The notes below the pieces were generated by a model that saw nothing but the letters and a program-made list of their open reading frames with translations, was not told the DNA's origin and did no database searches. From Limanda limanda (taxonomy: Eukaryota > Chordata > Actinopteri > Pleuronectiformes > Pleuronectidae), in the NCBI RefSeq assembly GCF_963576545.1, contig NC_083639.1, positions 11,677,498-11,741,497 of the forward strand: DNA of 64,000 bases. Direction: 5' to 3'. A program made the translations under genes and the position numbers. Below are positions 23,093 through 37,369 of the stretch, one piece after another; within the stretch, counting starts at the first letter, position 1; every line of letters starts with the position of its first letter.

Positions 23093-26000
23093 ATGGCCTC
23101 CCCCGACGACACCGAGGGCTCTCTGTCTCCTGTGGATTTTATCCAGCTGCAGCAGTACATGGAATGTAAGTTTAACTTTGGCACTTTACATCATTTCATC
23201 AGTTAGTTGATATTAGCAGCATGTTAATACTGCATGTAACACATTACATGATCATCTGAAGGTGAGCTTTATTGATGCTCAGTCTGCATCGGTACTTGCA
23301 GAAAATCTCTCTGGAATGTGTGCAGCTGCTTTTAAATACACAAGTCAAGAATGAATCAATGTAAAAACGTATAAATATTTGCATCACAGAATACAAAATA
23401 TAGATTTACACACATAAATACGTCGCTTTTTTTCAAGCATGACCCCTTTGCTGCTATAACACAAAAAATGCCCCCACGAATGGACTAAAAAACGATTATC
23501 TCGTTTTATTATATACTAACATAACTTTCAGCATTAACTGTTCAATTAAAGCAACTAATATTCAAACCGAGTGAAACATTGAATCTTTCCAGTAGCTAGG
23601 GTGTCATAACAGAATCAAAGAAAATTTATTTTTTAAATATACCTGAAATTTGTGAGAGACTGCTGGTAAGCTGTGGATATCTGTATTACACAAGAAGTGA
23701 GAGCAGCAGATGTGGCTAAGTAGACATCATCATTATGAGGAAGTTCTCATTCATGCACCATTAAATTCAAAGAGGCGTCACATGTGCGATGTTCTCTGGA
23801 GGCTCATTCAGCATCAGAACAGAAACACAAACAGCAACTCTAAAATGTAAGTGCATCGCTCTTGAGCTAATGCAGAGTTTGATAGACCTGTTGACAGGAA
23901 ACAGAAAGGGGCTAAAAATATGCTGCCTTCCACTGAGAGGCTTTGTTTGAAAGAAATGAAATGGGTCTGCATGCTTTTAGTGTTGGGGTAAAGAAGGGGG
24001 GGGGGGGGTTGTACTGTTGGATAACAGAAGAATGGATGATTACACCTGCTCCTCTCTGGCCCTTTAAAAAAGCTCTGCCATGTGTCAGCAGGGCCGGAAC
24101 CCAGATTTAATGCAGGATACACACAGTTTGTCCACGTCCACGATTAAGTGATGAACTCACGTGTTTTGTCTCGGCAGCCATGTAATCAATGTGTGGAACT
24201 AATGGCCGATAAAGAATCCATTCACTCACCGAGCTTCTCTGTTCTCACTTGTACTGTGAGGTTTTTCATCAGAGCAGATTGATGTTTTCCGATGTAACAG
24301 GTTCACTTCAGGTGGCAGTGGATTTCATGTCCTGTCAACTCTCTGTTTGCAGACAGCAATCTAAGGGTGAAAGATGTGATGAAGGAGTTTCACCCTGGAG
24401 GGCGACTGGCCCAGCACAGCATGGGGAAGGTAAGAGACTGTCCCCATTCCATGTCATTTGGCAGACGCTTTTATCCAAAGCAACTTACAATTAGTGCATT
24501 CAACAGCTAGAGGGTGTAGAAACAGTTGTGCACAGTTATACATGTGGTTCTACATTTAGAAGTTCATTATTTCTTGATAGTTTATTTTATTGTGATGTTT
24601 CTGATGAAAATAATTATTGCAAATATCGTGAAAATCATGCTTATTTCTCATTTCAAGCCCAAGTAAATATAAATGTCATTATTAATTTAATATAGGAAAC
24701 TTAATCGACATATATCTTGAATTCTCTGCTTAGCTGTTGACAAATTTCTCTTCATCTGCACTCGGAATTTTGCCTTCATTCAAAATGTTTTCATTTTTCA
24801 TGGTTTCTTTAAAGAGCATTACCCTAAATACAAATGTGACATTAACATATTGTTGTTGTGTCTCCTCTGACACCTGCTCTGATTTCCCTCCTCAGTGCGT
24901 TGACGCAGTGGGTTTCAGTCACTTCCTCAAGACGTACCTTGAGGTTGATGAGTTTCCTGCGGATTTCTGCCAACGCCTTTTCCACTACTTCCAACGCATG
25001 GAGCAGGATTGCAGCACAAAGAGCCCACTGCCCAAAGGAGGTAAATCATTCTGCGTGTCTGAGACAAAAGCACTGAGCTCAGATGGTGGTTGGGGGATGC
25101 AAGTTAGAATATAAACCGATCAAAGAAAGACAATTGCTACAAACAGTTTCTCCTGTTGGACCCTTTGTCTGACACCCACATATTTGTCTGTCTGATGTTT
25201 TTCCTCTTGTAGTGCTGCGTCACAGGAACAAGGACGTAGGCACAGCTCCGGAGATTAGTGCACCTGTTCCAATAACCAGCTTTGATCAAATATGTGCTTT
25301 TTTTATTCCTGTTCTACAGTTCAATCAGGACCTAAAAAAAGCAGTTTTGGCTTTAGTGATGTAATGATGATTCCAGTTTGGTCACAATGTTCTGCATATC
25401 TCTTTATTTTCAGAAGGGGTCTTTCTTCGCGATGTGTCCTGTTACTTCTCAGTGCTGGAGGAAGGACAGCCTCGAGAGAAGCTTGAGTGTTGGTTTGATC
25501 TTCCTTATCTACCGCACTTTGTTTATATATATATTTTTATGTATATGTTATCTATGATGTGTACGCCTGAAAAATGAAGAAACATTGGTTGGATCACTGA
25601 TTTTCTGTATTTTGCTTCTAGTTACTTTCAAACTTTATGACAAAGATGGCAACGGACTCCTGGACAGTTCTGTAAGTTCAAACTTTTCACAAATTCACAG
25701 AATATATGGGACGCTTTCGTAGTCAATTACAAGAGTGAACACATGCACATTCATTCAACAGTTTTGTTTTGCTGATAATGTTTTGCGTTGGGGTTACTGT
25801 CCAGTAAATTACAATTGCTTTCTAAAATAAAGATCTCTCAGGTGGGCATCTTACTTGCAAATTGTTTAGTCAAATGTGTGCGAGCAGCACAGACAGTGCT
25901 TCTGACAGCGAACGTGTAGCTAATGTGTTATGTACTGTTTATTGTTAAAGTTGCTGACACAATCACGGCACCTCACCATCAAATATGTCATAATCATAAT

Positions 26001-29000
26001 TCAAGGTTAGTTAATACATTTAATTTGATGCTCCTCCTTATTTCCTTACAGTCCAGTAAATAGAAGCCAGCTCATTAGGTAAAACAAGTTCTTATTCATC
26101 CAAAAGAAAAAGATATAAACAGCTCTCAACCTCACATCACTAAACAAACAAATGAGGGGTGTTTAAATGAGAAGACCCAACTGCACTTGGACTGAATTTA
26201 CAGTTGTAGTCTGCAGATAATTTCAGCAAAGGTCCTCACATTTGTTAACTAGTTTAAAAAGGATTTCAGTGATCCACAAGATTTTTAATTATGTGGTGTT
26301 ATAAACCTTATTGAACGGTTGCATTTGGATGTGCAGTAAGATTTATAAGGCCACACCAATGTCCACTGTGAGTGTAAACTGTGTTGTCTCTCCATCAGGA
26401 AGTGGATCGTATAATCACCCAGATGGTGCGAGCAGCTGATTACCTGGGCTGGGACGTGGCTGAGCTCAGACCAGTATGAATCTCTTTTTTTCATTTTAGA
26501 ACTGGCTCCAGAAGCTCATGAACACGATACATGACGGATGACTAATAATCCGGAGATGTGTTTGTGACTGTGCAGGTGCTGAAAGACATGATGACAGCCA
26601 TCGATGTGGACGACAGCGGCACCGTCACACTGGAGGAATGGTTGAAGGGAGGCATGAACAATGTGCCTTTACTTGTTCTGCTTGGACTGAAGGTGAAAAA
26701 CATATTTAATGTACCAACCACATTATAGAGTTTCAGTAGAGCTTTACATTGCTCATGCTCTATTTTATGTTTTCCTTTGACAAAGTCCTTTTTGATGTAT
26801 TTTTCTCTTTCCCCTACCCACAGATGAAAGAGAAGGACGGGCAGCACATCTGGAGGTTGAAGCACTACAACAAGCCAACTTACTGCAGTGTGTGTCAGAA
26901 CATGCTGCGCGGCCTTGGAAAGCAGGGACTCTGCTGCACCTGTAAGAGCTCACAGCTGCCACTAGGGAGCAGACACGTACCTCATACATAGTTAATAAAA
27001 CTAAACTAAGGGAGTCAAATCGTGTTGTTGGCTTTTAGGGTAAACGCAGGTTTTCCCGGATAAGACTACATGTAGTAATAGAATCATAAGATACTGTGGA
27101 TAATTTTTTTTGTTGAATTCGGTCACTTTCTAACTTGGGTTTATTTTTCCTCCCACAGGCTGCAAGTACACTGTCCACAATCAGTGTGCCAACAGGAATC
27201 CTGCACCCTGTGCTGGCACCTTTGTCAAATCCAAAAAGGAGATCGGTGTAAGAAAGCACAACAATACTATTTCACCACTGTCGTTTTCTATTTGTCAAAG
27301 TTTTTCAGTGTTAAGTTAATCTATAATCTCAACCAGTAGAGTCCCCTTGTGAAACAGTATTTAAATTCACTAGATCCAGATTTTTATTTGGATCTGCAAC
27401 TAATTGCCCACACTGAGAACAAAATGTTGAAAAACCACGTATCTCACAGTGTTGAAGGAAGAAAATATTAGAATTCTGAATTTGCCCCTGATCTGGATCT
27501 GCACCAAAATAATGGCTTCTTTGTTGATGCAGACCACATCCTTGTGGTAATACCTCCAGTAGTTTAAAAAAAAATAATCCTACTTGCAAATCCACCAACC
27601 AACAAACAAACAGACAGGGGTGAGCCCATAACCTCCTTGGCAGAGGTTATATTACCGTTCCCATGTTTTTAGTAGAATACATTCATGGCAGTTGTCTTGT
27701 CCCTGAGCAAAACCCAAATGTCAGTGAGAGTGAACACATTATCAGCAGAAAGCATTACGGTGCATTACTCTGTAATAAGTGCAGCCCATCAGTGTTTTTT
27801 TTTTTGAAGTGCGGATTACAGCTGGCACAGTCTGCTCCGTACATCTGTTTAAATGTCCTAATTTTGCACGAACGCAGACAATGATTCTGTCCAGAACCGT
27901 GTCACAGCCTCAACTCACTGCTTCACAATATCATTATTGCATCTCAACAGTGAGCCGCCCAAAATTTTTCATTTGCTGTGGCACTTTTTAGTTGCCAGTG
28001 CCCTTCAAGGATATTTGATTTGGTGACGCACGTCTGCCAAGTCGATGGTTATCCAGAAAGTCATAAATCTGCAATCGTCTATAACTTTAACAGCGAGTCA
28101 ATAATGATGTAATTCTTTCCTGCAGTCATTCAGGGCTGGATTGTTTTGCTGGCACCACAGTGGCAAACATGAACATTGTTCACCGAAATGGATTTTATTA
28201 GCATCTTAAGACTTGTCCAGATATTATACCAATATGTGAAAACAACATTGGGGGATGGAGTCCCTTCTATGGGTGGAGAAATGGTGAAAATAACTAGAAT
28301 ATCCCTCAGAAGAGGCCCAGCAGTTGCCGTATATTCAATCAAGCTGGACCAAATTGCATGGTCCAGCTTAGATTCATAGATATCAGTTCCCTGAATGTGC
28401 CAGATTTTTTTCATCAAGATCCATATACGATTCCCTTGGAAATTGGTGAAATTCCCTGATCCGCTCCGTGATCTGGATCTGCACCATAATAAAATGGATT
28501 CTTCCCTGACTCATACCACATCCTTCTCCCAAGTGTCATGTTTGTAATGCTGCTAACAGCCAACGCACAAACAAAGGCTCCTCGGGGGGAGTTAATTTGT
28601 GGGTTACACCGGTGGGACCTCACCTCTGTCTTACCCTCTGCGTCTCAGGTAGCGGCTCACGACTGGATCAGAGCCGACTGTAAATCTTCAAAGTGTCGGA
28701 TCTGCCACAAGAAGATCAAAACTTTAGCAGGGAAGCGATGTGCATGGTGCCAGGAGATGGTGAGGACTGAACATGTATACTCTATATATGTATACAGTAA
28801 TGCATGAATTACATAAAAACCCTTCTTTCCATGTTCACTGAGTCCTGTTTCTTTTTAAGCGTCATGATGAGTGTATTTTCTCTGGCTCGTCGCCCTGTGA
28901 CTGTGGGCCACTGAAAGATCACATACTGCCTCCGTGGGCCATATACGCCGTCTCAAAGGTAAAACTTGAGTAGTACGCTCACTCTGTAGTGTGCACATGT

Positions 29001-32000
29001 TAGCAAAGGCCCAACAATCCTGCTGAATTCAATTTAACTGCACCAAATGCACACATTTATCGATATCAGGCCCGTAAATATGTCTGAAAATCTTGACATT
29101 ATTTCTTGACAAATTCACAAAATTTTTGAAAACTGCCACATTTCACTTTAATTAAATCCGCTCCAAAAGTGAATGCCTTGTTTCTTGGCCCATACCCCAA
29201 TCTTCAACCAAATTTGATTAAAATTGGTTCAATAGTTTTTGCAGGTTCCTGCTTACAATCAGACAAACAGCGATAAAACAATAATGAGCAGCTTAAGCAC
29301 AAGATAAATATCAATCCCATAATTTGGTTTAAGAAAATGAAATGATTATTTATATTATTGCTAGTTAATAATCTGTTGAATGAACCTTTGATTCCTTCAG
29401 GAGGAGGACACCAGCCTGTTGAATGTTACCCCTGATGGCCACATCCTGCAGGTCTGCCTTCATCTGATCTTCCTACATACTTAAAATATATTTTGCAGCT
29501 ATACAAATGTGTCTTCTATGGGAGTTCTCTTTCATGTCCTCTGCCTAAACTAACATCTGCTCATTACTGATTCGGGCAGGATCTCCAGTTTTAGTGATTA
29601 CTAAGTATAATTTTCATGTTTAGAAAGATTATACTAGAGTCTCTGTGATCTATTCGGTTCAGATCAGTCATGGACAAACACAACAGTGGTGGGTTTGTCT
29701 GCATCTGCACAGACAAGCTCTCTGATCCAATGCTTAAGCTTTATATTTTATATTTTTAGTATCAGATACCGCTTGAAAGCTTGAAAGGTGCTTGTTTGTT
29801 GTTTGCCTCCCGACAGAGAACAGTAATACGACAATGATAAGAAGTTATCAAAGCCAGAAAAGCAGCGTAATCCACTTTTCTACAACACATTTGTTCAGTA
29901 TGTCCCAAACAGCTGTATTTGATAAATTGCTGGATACACTACTTGTGTTTCTAATTTGTTTAAAGACATATTTTAAAGTATATTTTTGAACATTCATTGC
30001 AAAAAATATTTCAATTGAATAAAGTTTACAATAATAAAACATCTGCTGTTGCCATTACAGTATGTGAGAAAAGCAATTTTACTTTTAGTGCTAAATAAGA
30101 CACAAATGGACTCCGCATTATAAAGCAACAATATGAGTTTGAATGGTGATGATGATGCTGCCTTAAAGTTTTAGGAATTTTTAAAATAAAGTAAAAAACG
30201 TGAACACAACCTGTGGTACTAGATTCAATGGTGGTCAGACAGTGAGATGTTGCTTTACCAGATGAGTTAAATAATCCTGTATCTTCTTCTGTTGCACATT
30301 TCTTTTCAGATTGCTCCACTTCCAGACATTCATCCTGTGTTGGTGTTCGTAAACCCCAAAAGTGGAGGAAAGCAGGGTGAGAGGTAAGCAGCTCAAAGTC
30401 TTGATAATGTTGGGAGAGATTATCACTATAGGAGTTTAAAACATATAACTGTTAATAAAAATATGTTACCAAGCTCTATGTGCAATATTTATACCAAATA
30501 ATCTGTTGATATTAGTTTTCCTCTTGGCATTCATGTATTATTAAAAGTTCCCCTATGATTCCCACCCCTGGTGTAAATATATGATAGTTTTTAGATGAAG
30601 AATATTTCCCCTTTGAGTTGATTTGGTCTTCTTTCCTTCTGTGTCTGTGTTTTCTGCAGAGTGCTCAGGAAGTTTCAGTACCTGCTGAACCCCCGTCAAG
30701 TGTACAACCTGTCCAACGGAGGTCCTGCACCAGGGTACACCGCACTTTCACTGCCGTGGGCCTCGCACTTTGTCTGTTTGTCTTTTCTTCTTGATGACTT
30801 TGACTTTCATCTTTTAGACTGCACTTCTTCAACAATCTGCCGGACTACAGGATCTTGGTGTGTGGAGGCGACGGCACCGTTGGCTGGCTCCTGGATGCTT
30901 TAGGTACAGCAGGTCCTTCTGGGTTTCAGTGAGCAGACAGAGACAACCGTCTCCGAGGCTAAATGATGTGACCTGTGATTTCAGACAAAGCAGACCTCAA
31001 GGTGCATCCTCAGGTTGCCGTCCTGCCTCTAGGTACTGGGAACGACCTGGCTCGCTGTCTACGCTGGGGCGGAGGTAAAACCATGAATGCCTTACCTCTA
31101 AAACAAAACTAGTATCACCCAGGATTTGGTACTTACATCAGGGGCATATGCTGTTTCTATTTGTAACTCCATGGAAGGCTATGAGGGGACTGACCTGAGG
31201 GAGATCCTGAAGGAGGTTGAAGCCAGCAAGCTGACTCCCATGGACCGCTGGAGCATCCGGGTGATAACAGACGACTCTGAAGAGGCGGGAGACCCTGTGC
31301 CAAATGAGATCATCAACAACTACTTCTCTATTGGAGTCGTGAGTCTCTACAGCGCACACACCTCACATAATAATTGATTGATTTATTCAAGCCTTCAACG
31401 GATATCTATCTGCAAAAAATCTTTTAATTTCTTCCTGTCATAAACGTTAAGTATAAAATGTTGCTTCTTATCTGATTTGACATGATTGTGCTTGTGTCCA
31501 TGTGAGCAGGATGCTTCCATTGCTCACCGTTTCCACTCCATGAGAGAGAAACACCCCCAGAGGTTCAACAGCAGGTGAGGACTTACATTACCTGTGTGAG
31601 TGTTTTCCTGAAGAGTGTAACATAGATGACGTTGTTGTTGTTTTTTAAATCAATGACAGTGAAGTTCTTTTTGTTTTCTCTTTTTTTTTTAAGAATGAAG
31701 AACAAACTTTGGTATTTTGAGTTTGCCACTTCTGAGACCATCTCTGCTTCCTGCAAGAGGCTAAAGGAGGTTCTCTCGATTGAGGTGAACATTTCTCCCA
31801 CAGTCATTCATTTGTTTCACCAGTACCAATGATATGCTAACGCTCAAAGTCTTGCTTTAGTTACTTATAATGAAAACAACCTGTTATTGTGCCTCCACCA
31901 GTGTTGTGGGAAACAACTGGACCTAAGTGGCATGTCACTGGAGGGCATAGCTGTCCTCAACATACCCAGCATGCACGGCGGCTCCAACCTCTGGGGCGAA

Positions 32001-33398
32001 TCCAAGAAGCCTGATGGCTTGCCAGAGGCGGAGCGCAGTGAGGTCATCACTGATCATGATCTTCTTAAAACGATCTCACAGGGTGAGGCTTGAGTAGTTG
32101 GGCCGTCTCTACTTTCCTAAACCACTTTACGCACAGGGTCCAAATATTATCATTGGACCCTCCCTGACTACTTTCAGGCAGATGTAGTCACTCCTGTCGA
32201 CTCCAATACTGATTTAATCTCTCTGTTCTTCTGTGTGTTCCTTCACTCTGCAGACATGAGTGATAAGCGTTTGGAGGTGGTGGGGCTCGGGGGAGCTATG
32301 GAGATGGGACAAATCTACACTGGACTGAAGAGTGCTGGGCACAGACTGGCACAGACGTCTCAAATCACCATCAGGTTGTGCAATTTTACCTTTAGACAAA
32401 TATGTAAAAAATTCAGAAAGTATATACAAAAGCATACACATCCAGTATTGGGGCTCAACAGAAACAAAACAAACAAAAATTAGACACATATTAGAAATAT
32501 CTGAACACCAGTGAAGGCTCCCAGAAGCTTTTTATTTTCTTGTGTAACACTTTGGGTACAGACCCTTCTTCAGACCTCTGCCTGAAACCTGGGAGTGAAT
32601 TTAAATCTTTATTTGGAGACTCAACTGGTGTGCAGACATTTTATTCTTCTGATAAATATATCAAGAATACCCAACCATCTGTTCCTGTTATTGTATCCGT
32701 CTCCTTGTCGTCCGGTGTAAACACACATTTGGACATGATGATTGGGCGGCTGTGGCTCTGGAGGTAGAGCGGGTCATTCACTAAACAAAAAGGTCGGTGG
32801 TTCGATCCCCGGCTCCTCTTCATGATGAAGTGTCCTTCGGCAAGATACTGAACCCCACTGCCTGTTAGGGCTGTGCCGACAGTGTTAAGGTGATGTGTGA
32901 TGGAAAAAGCACTGCATATATATATATATATATATATTTATGTACATATATCCAAGTAGCAGTGTGTGAACGTGTGTGTGAATGGGCCTCAAAGTGTTTT
33001 AGTGTTTGTTAAAAATTTCTATATGAATGCAGTCCATTTACCATTTACTGTGTTCACATATAATTGATACAGAATGATTAAATCTCACTGTCTCTCCTCT
33101 GTGTGTGTAGGACACTCAAAGCTCTGCCCATGCAGATTGACGGGGAACCATGGGTGCAACCTCCTTGCACTGTAAGTGTACTTCAAGCTCAGTCATTGTG
33201 TTTTGTGTTTAGAATATTTGAAGACATTGGTAACAACATTGTAAAGAGCTACATCTTGAGCAACATTATTTCTATGATTTTAACACAACATTGTCTTATA
33301 ATAATCTATTGTTATAGATCCACATAACCCACAAGAACCAAGCGAACATGCTCATGGCTTCACCGACCAAACCATCATCGTTCTTTCACCTCAAGTGA
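23093..33398 (+). CDS. dgka: Diacylglycerol kinase alpha
   Basis: Coding exons: 23093-23165, 24353-24429, 24896-25040, 25213-25257, 25414-25488, 25622-25671, 26399-26473, 26576-26692, 26824-26941, 27159-27247, 28649-28759, 28860-28958, 29401-29451, 30310-30383, 30660-30734, 30818-30903, 30985-31074, 31178-31338, 31510-31574, 31694-31784, 31902-32082, 32254-32374, 33111-33171, 33318-33398 (stop TGA). All junctions keep frame; total 736 residues against 735 in human DGKA. The enzyme phosphorylates diacylglycerol to phosphatidic acid and is calcium-activated. Order: recoverin-like N-terminus; EF-hands about 145-156 ([12 protein letters not shown]) and 190-201 ([12 protein letters not shown]); canonical C1 domain about 227-276 (H-X12-C-X2-C … C-X4-H-X2-C-X7-C); second C1 about 292-343; catalytic region with GGDGT at 441-445, [10 protein letters not shown], and the accessory domain ([17 protein letters not shown]). 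The length and close matches separate it from the longer beta/gamma isoforms. Confidence 0.95.
24435..24500 (+). repeat. Conserved fish SINE-like core in dgka intron
   Basis: The phrase CATTTGGCAGACGCTTTTATCC followed by AAAGCAACTTACAATTAGTGCATT is a widely repeated teleost sequence associated with SINE cores. Only about 65 bases are recognisable and no RNA polymerase III boxes are seen, so it is a fragment. It sits just after the donor of coding exon 2. Confidence 0.5.
27320..27655 (+). repeat. Dispersed fish repeat, copy 2 (dgka intron)
   Basis: This copy contains AGAGTCCCCTTGTGAAACAG, CACTAGATCCAGATTTTTATTTGGATCTGCA, CCCCTGATCTGGATCTGCACC, the tail ACAAACAAACAGACAGGGGTG and the end CATAACCTCCTTGGCAGAGGTTAT. 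It shares the order of words with the other six copies and is the copy with the fullest 3' end. Confidence 0.75.
28335..28585 (+). repeat. Dispersed fish repeat, copy 3 (dgka intron)
   Basis: Shares GACCAAATTGCATGG, GATATCAGTTCCCTGAA, CCCTGATCCGCTCCGTGATCTGGATCTGCACC, CATACCACATCCTTCTCCCAAGTGTCATG and a degraded ACGCACAAACAAAGG tail. It lies about 60 bases upstream of the second C1-domain exon. Confidence 0.7.
29015..29285 (+). repeat. Dispersed fish repeat, copy 4 (dgka intron)
   Basis: Shares AATTTAACTGCACCAAATGCACACA, GATATCAGGCCCGT, AAATCCGCTCC, TTGTTTCTTGGCCCATACCCC, CAACCAAATTTGATTAAAAT and CAATCAGACAAACAG. It is diverged and its 3' tail is shortened. Confidence 0.65.
32730..33055 (+). 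mobile_element. tRNA-derived SINE in dgka intron
   Basis: The head GGGCGGCTGTGGCTCTGGAGGTAGAGCGGG carries an A-box-like TGGCTCTGGAGG and the B-box GGTTCGATCCC at about 32797-32807, i.e. an internal RNA polymerase III promoter of tRNA origin. A conserved GAAGTGTCCTTCGGCAAGATACTGAACCCC body, an (AT)n insertion and a 3' end AATGCAGTCCATTTACCATTTACT follow. This arrangement is familiar from teleost tRNA-SINEs. It is not a functional tRNA gene: no cloverleaf 3' half. Confidence 0.8.
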
Positions 33399-34520
33399 AG
33401 AAGTGTCTCCACTGCGTCTTCCACGCTGCAGAGGGTCACAGCAGACCACCTGTATGATCGTTACCAGGATGCAGCATGTGTATTTTAAGAGGATTTTGAT
33501 TGCTGAGTGTGTAGTTATTGTAATGTAAGTGTGTATTAGTGCTTTGCACTTAATCCCTGATATGGTTCTGAACTAAGTCAAAGTAAAGACAGCTTGCACT
33601 TACCCAGTAACCCCAGTGACATACCAACGCTGAATTGCAAATCTCACCACTCAGTCCGATCAATGCCATCGTCTGCCAACTTAAATGTAATGCATCTCTT
33701 TCTTGTGTTTGTATATGAAATAATAGAGTGTCTACAGTATATAATAAGGAGTATATATCTACTTCATTCATGTTGCATTAGCTTCTTCTGTGCTAAGTCA
33801 AATTAACAGTGGTGTCTTGTTAGGTCTCACCTTTGCTTCCTAATGCAGCTTTGTTCTGGACGACAGCAGCTTGAAGCAGCTCACCTTACTCTCCATGATC
33901 TGTTCAGATGTCTTTCCGTGTCAACAAATATATAGAATATATTCATTCCAGTGTCTCTTCGTCACTGTTTATTATATACATGTTGATACGTGTAGTATAA
34001 TGCACTGTACTACCAGATTTACAGAGCTGTGCAGAGCAGCCTCTTGGAGTATTTTAATACACATATACAGTACTTGACATAATTCATATCAATTGTCTCT
34101 GTGTTGTTGTCCTGTAACTTTGCAGCATCTTTGTAGCAAGCTTCTCCTGCTGATTGGCCTTTTGGAATATGTTCAAACAAAATACAGGAATCGAATAAAA
34201 TATTATTGATTCAAATTGTGACAAATGGCAGCATACTTTAAAAACATACAGTAAAAAACAATGTGTAGTATTTTTTCTATGTTGACCTTTGTCAGGTCTC
34301 AACAGTGCTTGTATTTTGTGGTGACTTGAGTATTTATGTGAAGATTGATTTTGATGCAATGTTATTTTTCACGCATCCCACTTATTGAAACCATAGGAGG
34401 CATAATGCCTAAAGCATGAAAACAAACCTTTGGATCAAAGTGGGAGGGAAAGCAGGACGACTAATCCAGAGGGTGTGAAGAAAAGTGCCAGCAGCAAAGG
34501 TTTTGTTCCGTGTACATTGA

Positions 34521-34524
34521 ATGT

Positions 34525-34598
<74 letters not shown>

Positions 34599-34620
34599 GC
34601 GTGCGTGTGTGTGTGTGGGC
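34521..34620. repeat. (GT)n microsatellite
   Basis: About 100 bases of GT with a few GC interruptions near the right end. It lies beyond the first candidate poly(A) signal of dgka. Confidence 0.95.
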
Positions 34621-37229
34621 GAGAGAGACGTGCTTGCAGACTTGTTGAAGTAGCGTCAGACATACAAAGTCGCTGCATTGCACTGCACCATTTCTTTCCA
34701 TTTGAAGGAGGCTTTTCTAAGTTGCGTATCTTGGGTAAATAATATTATAAATATTATGGTAAAGACATGTATGAAAAGTGCCCTGAGATAACTTATTATA
34801 ATTATGGTATGATCTCTGTCTCTACAAATAAACTTAATTGACTAACAGATGTGAAATTTAGTTGGACTTGCTATGAGTAAAAATCATCTGATAAATGTCA
34901 CTCATCTTGTCTGGTCAACAGCTTTTTAACATTGTTATGCTTATTTAAGTAAACACAAAGAAGTTAGACTGTTTTGTTATGGTTATGATGGTCAAGAAAT
35001 AAACTATTATCAGGCTTCAGCTGCGTGAAAGGCCTAAATCACCAAATAGAACTACAACCTCTTTCTAAACATCAGTACTTTAGTAGCAAAGTATATAACA
35101 CTGAATTACTCTATATAGCACTGGATAGCTGAAGCTATAGTGATACATCATAATATTTACATTATATTTTGTACTGATGTGCTAGGAGGCTTTCAAATAA
35201 ATTTTGCACAGTAAAATACAGAATTTGTCACTGGAATGTAACTGTTGAGAGGACCTGAAATACTGTACTTGGGTTACTTTCCATCTCTGCTACACAAGGC
35301 ACCACTGTAACCATCAGCTGATAATTTGTTGACAAGCTGACAAAAGTTCAATGAGTAGTTCTGCGTTCAAAATAAGAAAAAACCTTGTGTTGTATTCTTT
35401 GCCTGCAGGTTTGAATTTTACAGTTAAAACACTTTCAACAGCACTTACGTTGAAAGACACATTAATGCTGCCCAGTTCTTAATTATGTTGGCATGCGTTT
35501 GTTCTCATGTGGCCGAGAACAAAAAAGAAAGATAGATACGTCCAGCCTAGAGTGATTCTATCTTCTATTCATACATAAAGCAGCGTTGTGTTTACAGCCC
35601 AGTGTGATGATGTCTGTTCACTCCTGACCTGAAAAGCCTCATTAGCTGCTTCAGAGAAAATCTCAACCTCTCCACACCTCGAACGACCCGTCTCACTTTC
35701 TTCATCCTTAAATAAGAAACAGGATCACGTCCAAACGTCCCCTGAGACGGTTCAAGTGTTAGTGTGTGTTGTTTTTTTTCCTGGTAGTTGTGGAGAAGTT
35801 ATGTCACGAGGGGTATACGGTGATGCTTAAACTGATGTTGACAAACGGACGTCTGCAGCTGAGGCTGTGACACGCATAGTGCCAATTGTATGATGATGAC
35901 ATTATGATAGTATGAAGTGGTGTCCGACTTCACATCTCTTGAAGTCAAAACGTTAATTGCACTAATTTTCATACGCGGGAGTTCAAAGTAAAGATCTTTG
36001 TTCCAGCTGAGGATTGATCATGTTAGTACACAGTCTGTCGCTAAACTGATTTTCTACAATGATAATTTGTCGTGAAATTAATAACAAAACCATCATTCAA
36101 AAACTGATACCTTGTCTGACAAATAAAAGTATGATACATCATCATATTAATGACCAATTATTGAGTATTCATCAATTTATATTACTTTTGAAGTTTAGAA
36201 TTCAAATATTTTTTAAATTCTATTTATTGTTGGTTTATAATAATTATATTATAAAAGTCAAAATAATACAAACATATTGGGTTAAAAATTAACTTGTTAT
36301 TTACCTTGGAAACAACAACTTATGTAGATGTTCAAATTTCCATGTTTTGATTTGGTGCATGATTTTTTTAGATGACGTGAAATGTGATGAAGCTTGTGCA
36401 CCGCATAACAAATATAGATTGACCTACAGAATGACCTACATCTGAAGTTTCAATCCAACATGGTCGCAACATGTTTTTAAAAGCTAATGAAGCGCATATG
36501 ATGAGATGGAAAGCCCCAGAGCAGCTACTAATGGAGCTTGAGATAAGGGTGTTTTAGCAACTGTAAAAACATGAGTTAAATCAATATGGAGAGTCAAACG
36601 AGTGATAAGACATGATGATGATGAGCCATAAGAGAAAAAAGGATAATATCTTTTTCAAACATTTAACTTCACTAGTTACATATTTGGAAATGTGGTGAGG
36701 GGTTTAAGTAAAACAAAATCTGTGGGTTGTTTACAGTTAAGATGCTGATGATTTCTTTAAGTTTGTTCTTTACTGTCATTTAAAATGACTAATATTATAT
36801 ATCAGTAACAATAAAGGCATGTTGAAATAAAAACATGAAATAATATTATCAAGACTGAGTGGTTGGGAATAATATGAAACATGAAGGAGGCGATATATTA
36901 TTCCAAAACAAAAACACATAAAGTAGATGGATGGATCTGGAACTCGAGTGCAAAGATACTTGCAAAAGAAATTGTGCTTCTGAGACTTTGCAACGTTTAA
37001 TTACAATATTTCTTGAATGGCCTTATGTTGTTCAAATATGCAAGAGAAATATGTGTTGAGATATTTGTGTGAGATTGTTTCTCCCAAACTCTGCCTTTTA
37101 TTCCTTCTTTTGAACACTCAGTTTTATGTCTTCCTATCTTAAAGATGTTTTTTTACTACCAGTGAACCAGTGCTGGAGGCGCTCAGGGGGTTTCCTGGCC
37201 CTGTATGAAAACACAGGTCCTATGAACGA

Positions 37230-37266
37230 ACCCCCCCCCCCCCACACACACACACACACACACACA
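37230..37266. repeat. Poly-C then (CA)n tract
   Basis: A run of C bases followed directly by CA repeats, about 100-140 bases upstream of the nr4a1 promoter motifs. Confidence 0.9.
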
Positions 37267-37369
37267 ACCTGTAGGTTTCCACCCTCACCACGTCTGCACC
37301 TCCGAATCCGGGCTATTCTTAGCTCGTTCCATCCAGTTATAGCCCCACGTGAGCGCCGCTGTCGTTGAC

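Larger units (their letters stand above)
33399..37300. other. dgka 3'UTR and dgka-nr4a1 intergenic region
   Basis: The dgka 3'UTR runs from 33399. Candidate poly(A) signals AATAAA are at 34194-34199 and 34827-34832. A GT microsatellite (34521-34617) lies between them. From about 35 kb to 37.1 kb I see only AT-rich unique sequence without coding exons or recognisable elements. A poly-C plus CA tract lies at 37230-37266, just upstream of the nr4a1 promoter. Confidence 0.45.

Noticed and set aside
22893..23206. ORFs around the dgka start exon
   Set aside because: Wrong frame or reading into introns; the DGK frame begins at ATG 23093 and ends at the donor 23165.
32740..32815. tRNA gene
   Set aside because: A-box and B-box are present but no acceptor stem pairing or 3' half; the following sequence is the body of a SINE.
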